From positions 1 through 6,230 of the forward strand of contig JAFYRZ010000182.1 in the NCBI GenBank assembly GCA_017546745.1: a stretch of DNA of 6,230 bases. The letters are read 5' to 3'. The notes beneath the pieces are model-generated. The model saw only the letters and a program-made list of their open reading frames with translations, was not told where the DNA came from and did not search any database. Both the position numbers and the translations under genes were made by a program. Positions 5,813-6,230 of the stretch are shown in pieces. The number at the start of each line of letters is the position of its first letter. The first letter of the stretch is position 1. Origin of the DNA: Clostridia bacterium (GTDB taxonomy: Bacteria; Bacillota_A; Clostridia; Oscillospirales; CAG-272).

Positions 5813-5842
5813 ATTTTATGCGTCGTAATCAACCTCGTTGAA
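5813..5842 (-). promoter_or_regulatory. Candidate 6S promoter inside the end of the DUF1292 gene
   Basis: On the minus strand TAAAAT (5818-5813) is a good -10 that includes the TAA stop codon of the DUF1292 gene. It sits about 5-9 nt before the expected 6S 5' end. The best -35 is the weak TTCAAC (5842-5837) with an 18-nt spacer. The alternative is that 6S is processed from the DUF1292 transcript. Confidence 0.45.
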
Positions 5843-6112
5843 GAGAAGATCGTTGAAGTAATCCTCAACCTTTTCAAACTCATCGTCGTCATCGATAGAC
5901 TCAAGGATAATAGAGTTATCCTCAACCTCGCTTACGCGAAGGATAACGTACTCCTCTGCCTCCTCGTTAAGGGGAGCGAGAGCGTAATACTTCTTGTCCT
6001 CAATAACAGCCTCTGCAAGAAGCTCGAAATCCTCCTCCTCACCGGTCTCCTCATCAGTAAGGGTAAATACGGGAACCTCTTCAAGCTCCTCCTTCATCTT
6101 ATTCTCATCCAT
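5816..6112 (-). CDS. DUF1292 family acidic protein (YrzB-like)
   Basis: This 98-residue, strongly acidic cytoplasmic protein has no membrane segment or signal peptide. The order FTLTDEETGEEEDFELLAEA, then DKKYYALAPL, then EEYVILRV, then SIDDDDEFEKVEDYFNDLL follows the DUF1292 pattern: a TLxDEdG-type opening, a K-Y-Y/A-x-L-x-P/L strand, a Y-I-L-R strand, and a closing D-D-E-F-x-x-V-x-x-x-F/Y helix. B. subtilis YrzB belongs to this family. Its biochemical role is not established. In many Firmicutes it sits beside ruvX and an IreB-type gene; those would lie to the right of this window if the order is kept. The start is supported by GGAG 9 nt upstream and a promoter about 37 nt upstream. The stop codon overlaps the candidate 6S promoter. 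Family assignment is good and function is unknown. Confidence 0.88.
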   Translation of the reverse strand: MDENKMKEELEEVPVFTLTDEETGEEEDFELLAEAVIEDKKYYALAPLNEEAEEYVILRVSEVEDNSIILESIDDDDEFEKVEDYFNDLLFNEVDYDA

Positions 6113-6148
6113 TTTGAAAAACTCCGTTTCTAAATATATTTTTATTTT

Positions 6149-6177
6149 ATTGTATCACAATTATTCGACTAAATCAA
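6149..6177 (-). promoter_or_regulatory. Extended -10 promoter of the DUF1292 gene
   Basis: On the minus strand TTGATT (6177-6172) is followed by exactly 17 nt and then TACAAT (6154-6149), a 5/6 match to the -10 consensus. A TGA directly before the -10 gives an extended -10 (TGnTACAAT). Transcription would begin near 6142, leaving a leader of about 30 nt with the GGAG site. It implies that this gene can be transcribed separately from anything upstream. Confidence 0.8.
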
Positions 6178-6230
6178 GTACTTTTTATTAATTCGCATAT
6201 AATCGAGTTGCTGACAAACATTCCCTGCTC

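Noticed and set aside
5659..5841. Plus-strand 60-codon frame across the 6S RNA
   Set aside because: The region is better explained by 6S RNA structure on the minus strand; the translation resembles no protein I know.
6174..6230. 3' end of an upstream minus-strand gene reaching the window edge (TGA at 6174-6176)
   Set aside because: Eighteen open codons are too few to judge, other minus frames are also open for a similar length, and the peptide is not recognisable. It is left unresolved.

Overview
The window looks like chromosomal DNA from a low-to-moderate GC member of the Firmicutes, most likely class Clostridia. That inference rests on four things: the protein families (glycerol kinase, RsmA/KsgA, a PMCA-type Ca2+-ATPase, an acidic DUF1292 protein), a Firmicutes-style 6S RNA, strong GGAG/AGGA ribosome-binding sites, and intrinsic terminators behind nearly every unit. 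No species can be named from the sequence alone.

Layout, left to right. (1) Positions 1-1395, plus strand: glycerol kinase without its first ~34 residues, which lie outside the window. (2) 1400-1458: a terminator hairpin between two convergent genes. (3) 1457-2308, minus: the 16S rRNA dimethyladenosine transferase gene rsmA/ksgA. (4) 2338-2493, plus: a tRNA-Thr(CGU) gene with a textbook promoter (TTGACA, 17 nt, TAGAAT) and its own terminator, divergent from rsmA. (5) 2499-2828: two tandem, non-coding units made from the same tRNA-Thr gene. Each starts with an inverted copy of the anticodon/T-arm region, continues through a structured hairpin, then a direct copy of the tRNA 3' end with CCA, and closes with a copy of the tRNA terminator. 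(6) 2920-5514, minus: an 864-residue PMCA-type (P2B) Ca2+-transporting ATPase. (7) 5563-5809, minus: 6S RNA followed directly by a strong terminator. (8) 5816-6112, minus: a DUF1292 protein with a good extended -10 promoter. The last ~50 bases are unresolved.

The genes form separate transcription units, not one pathway. rsmA, tRNA-Thr and 6S RNA belong to core translation and transcription. GlpK feeds glycerol into central metabolism. The ATPase exports Ca2+. The DUF1292 gene and 6S RNA are so close (about 7 nt apart) that the predicted 6S promoter lies inside the end of the coding sequence.

The item most worth a second look is the tRNA-derived tandem array at 2499-2828. The two units differ at only 4 of 82 aligned positions across their shared left part. 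Two of those four are a compensatory pair that preserves a perfect 7-bp apical hairpin. This could be a structured RNA, a non-autonomous element seated at a tRNA gene, or tandem attachment-site scars.
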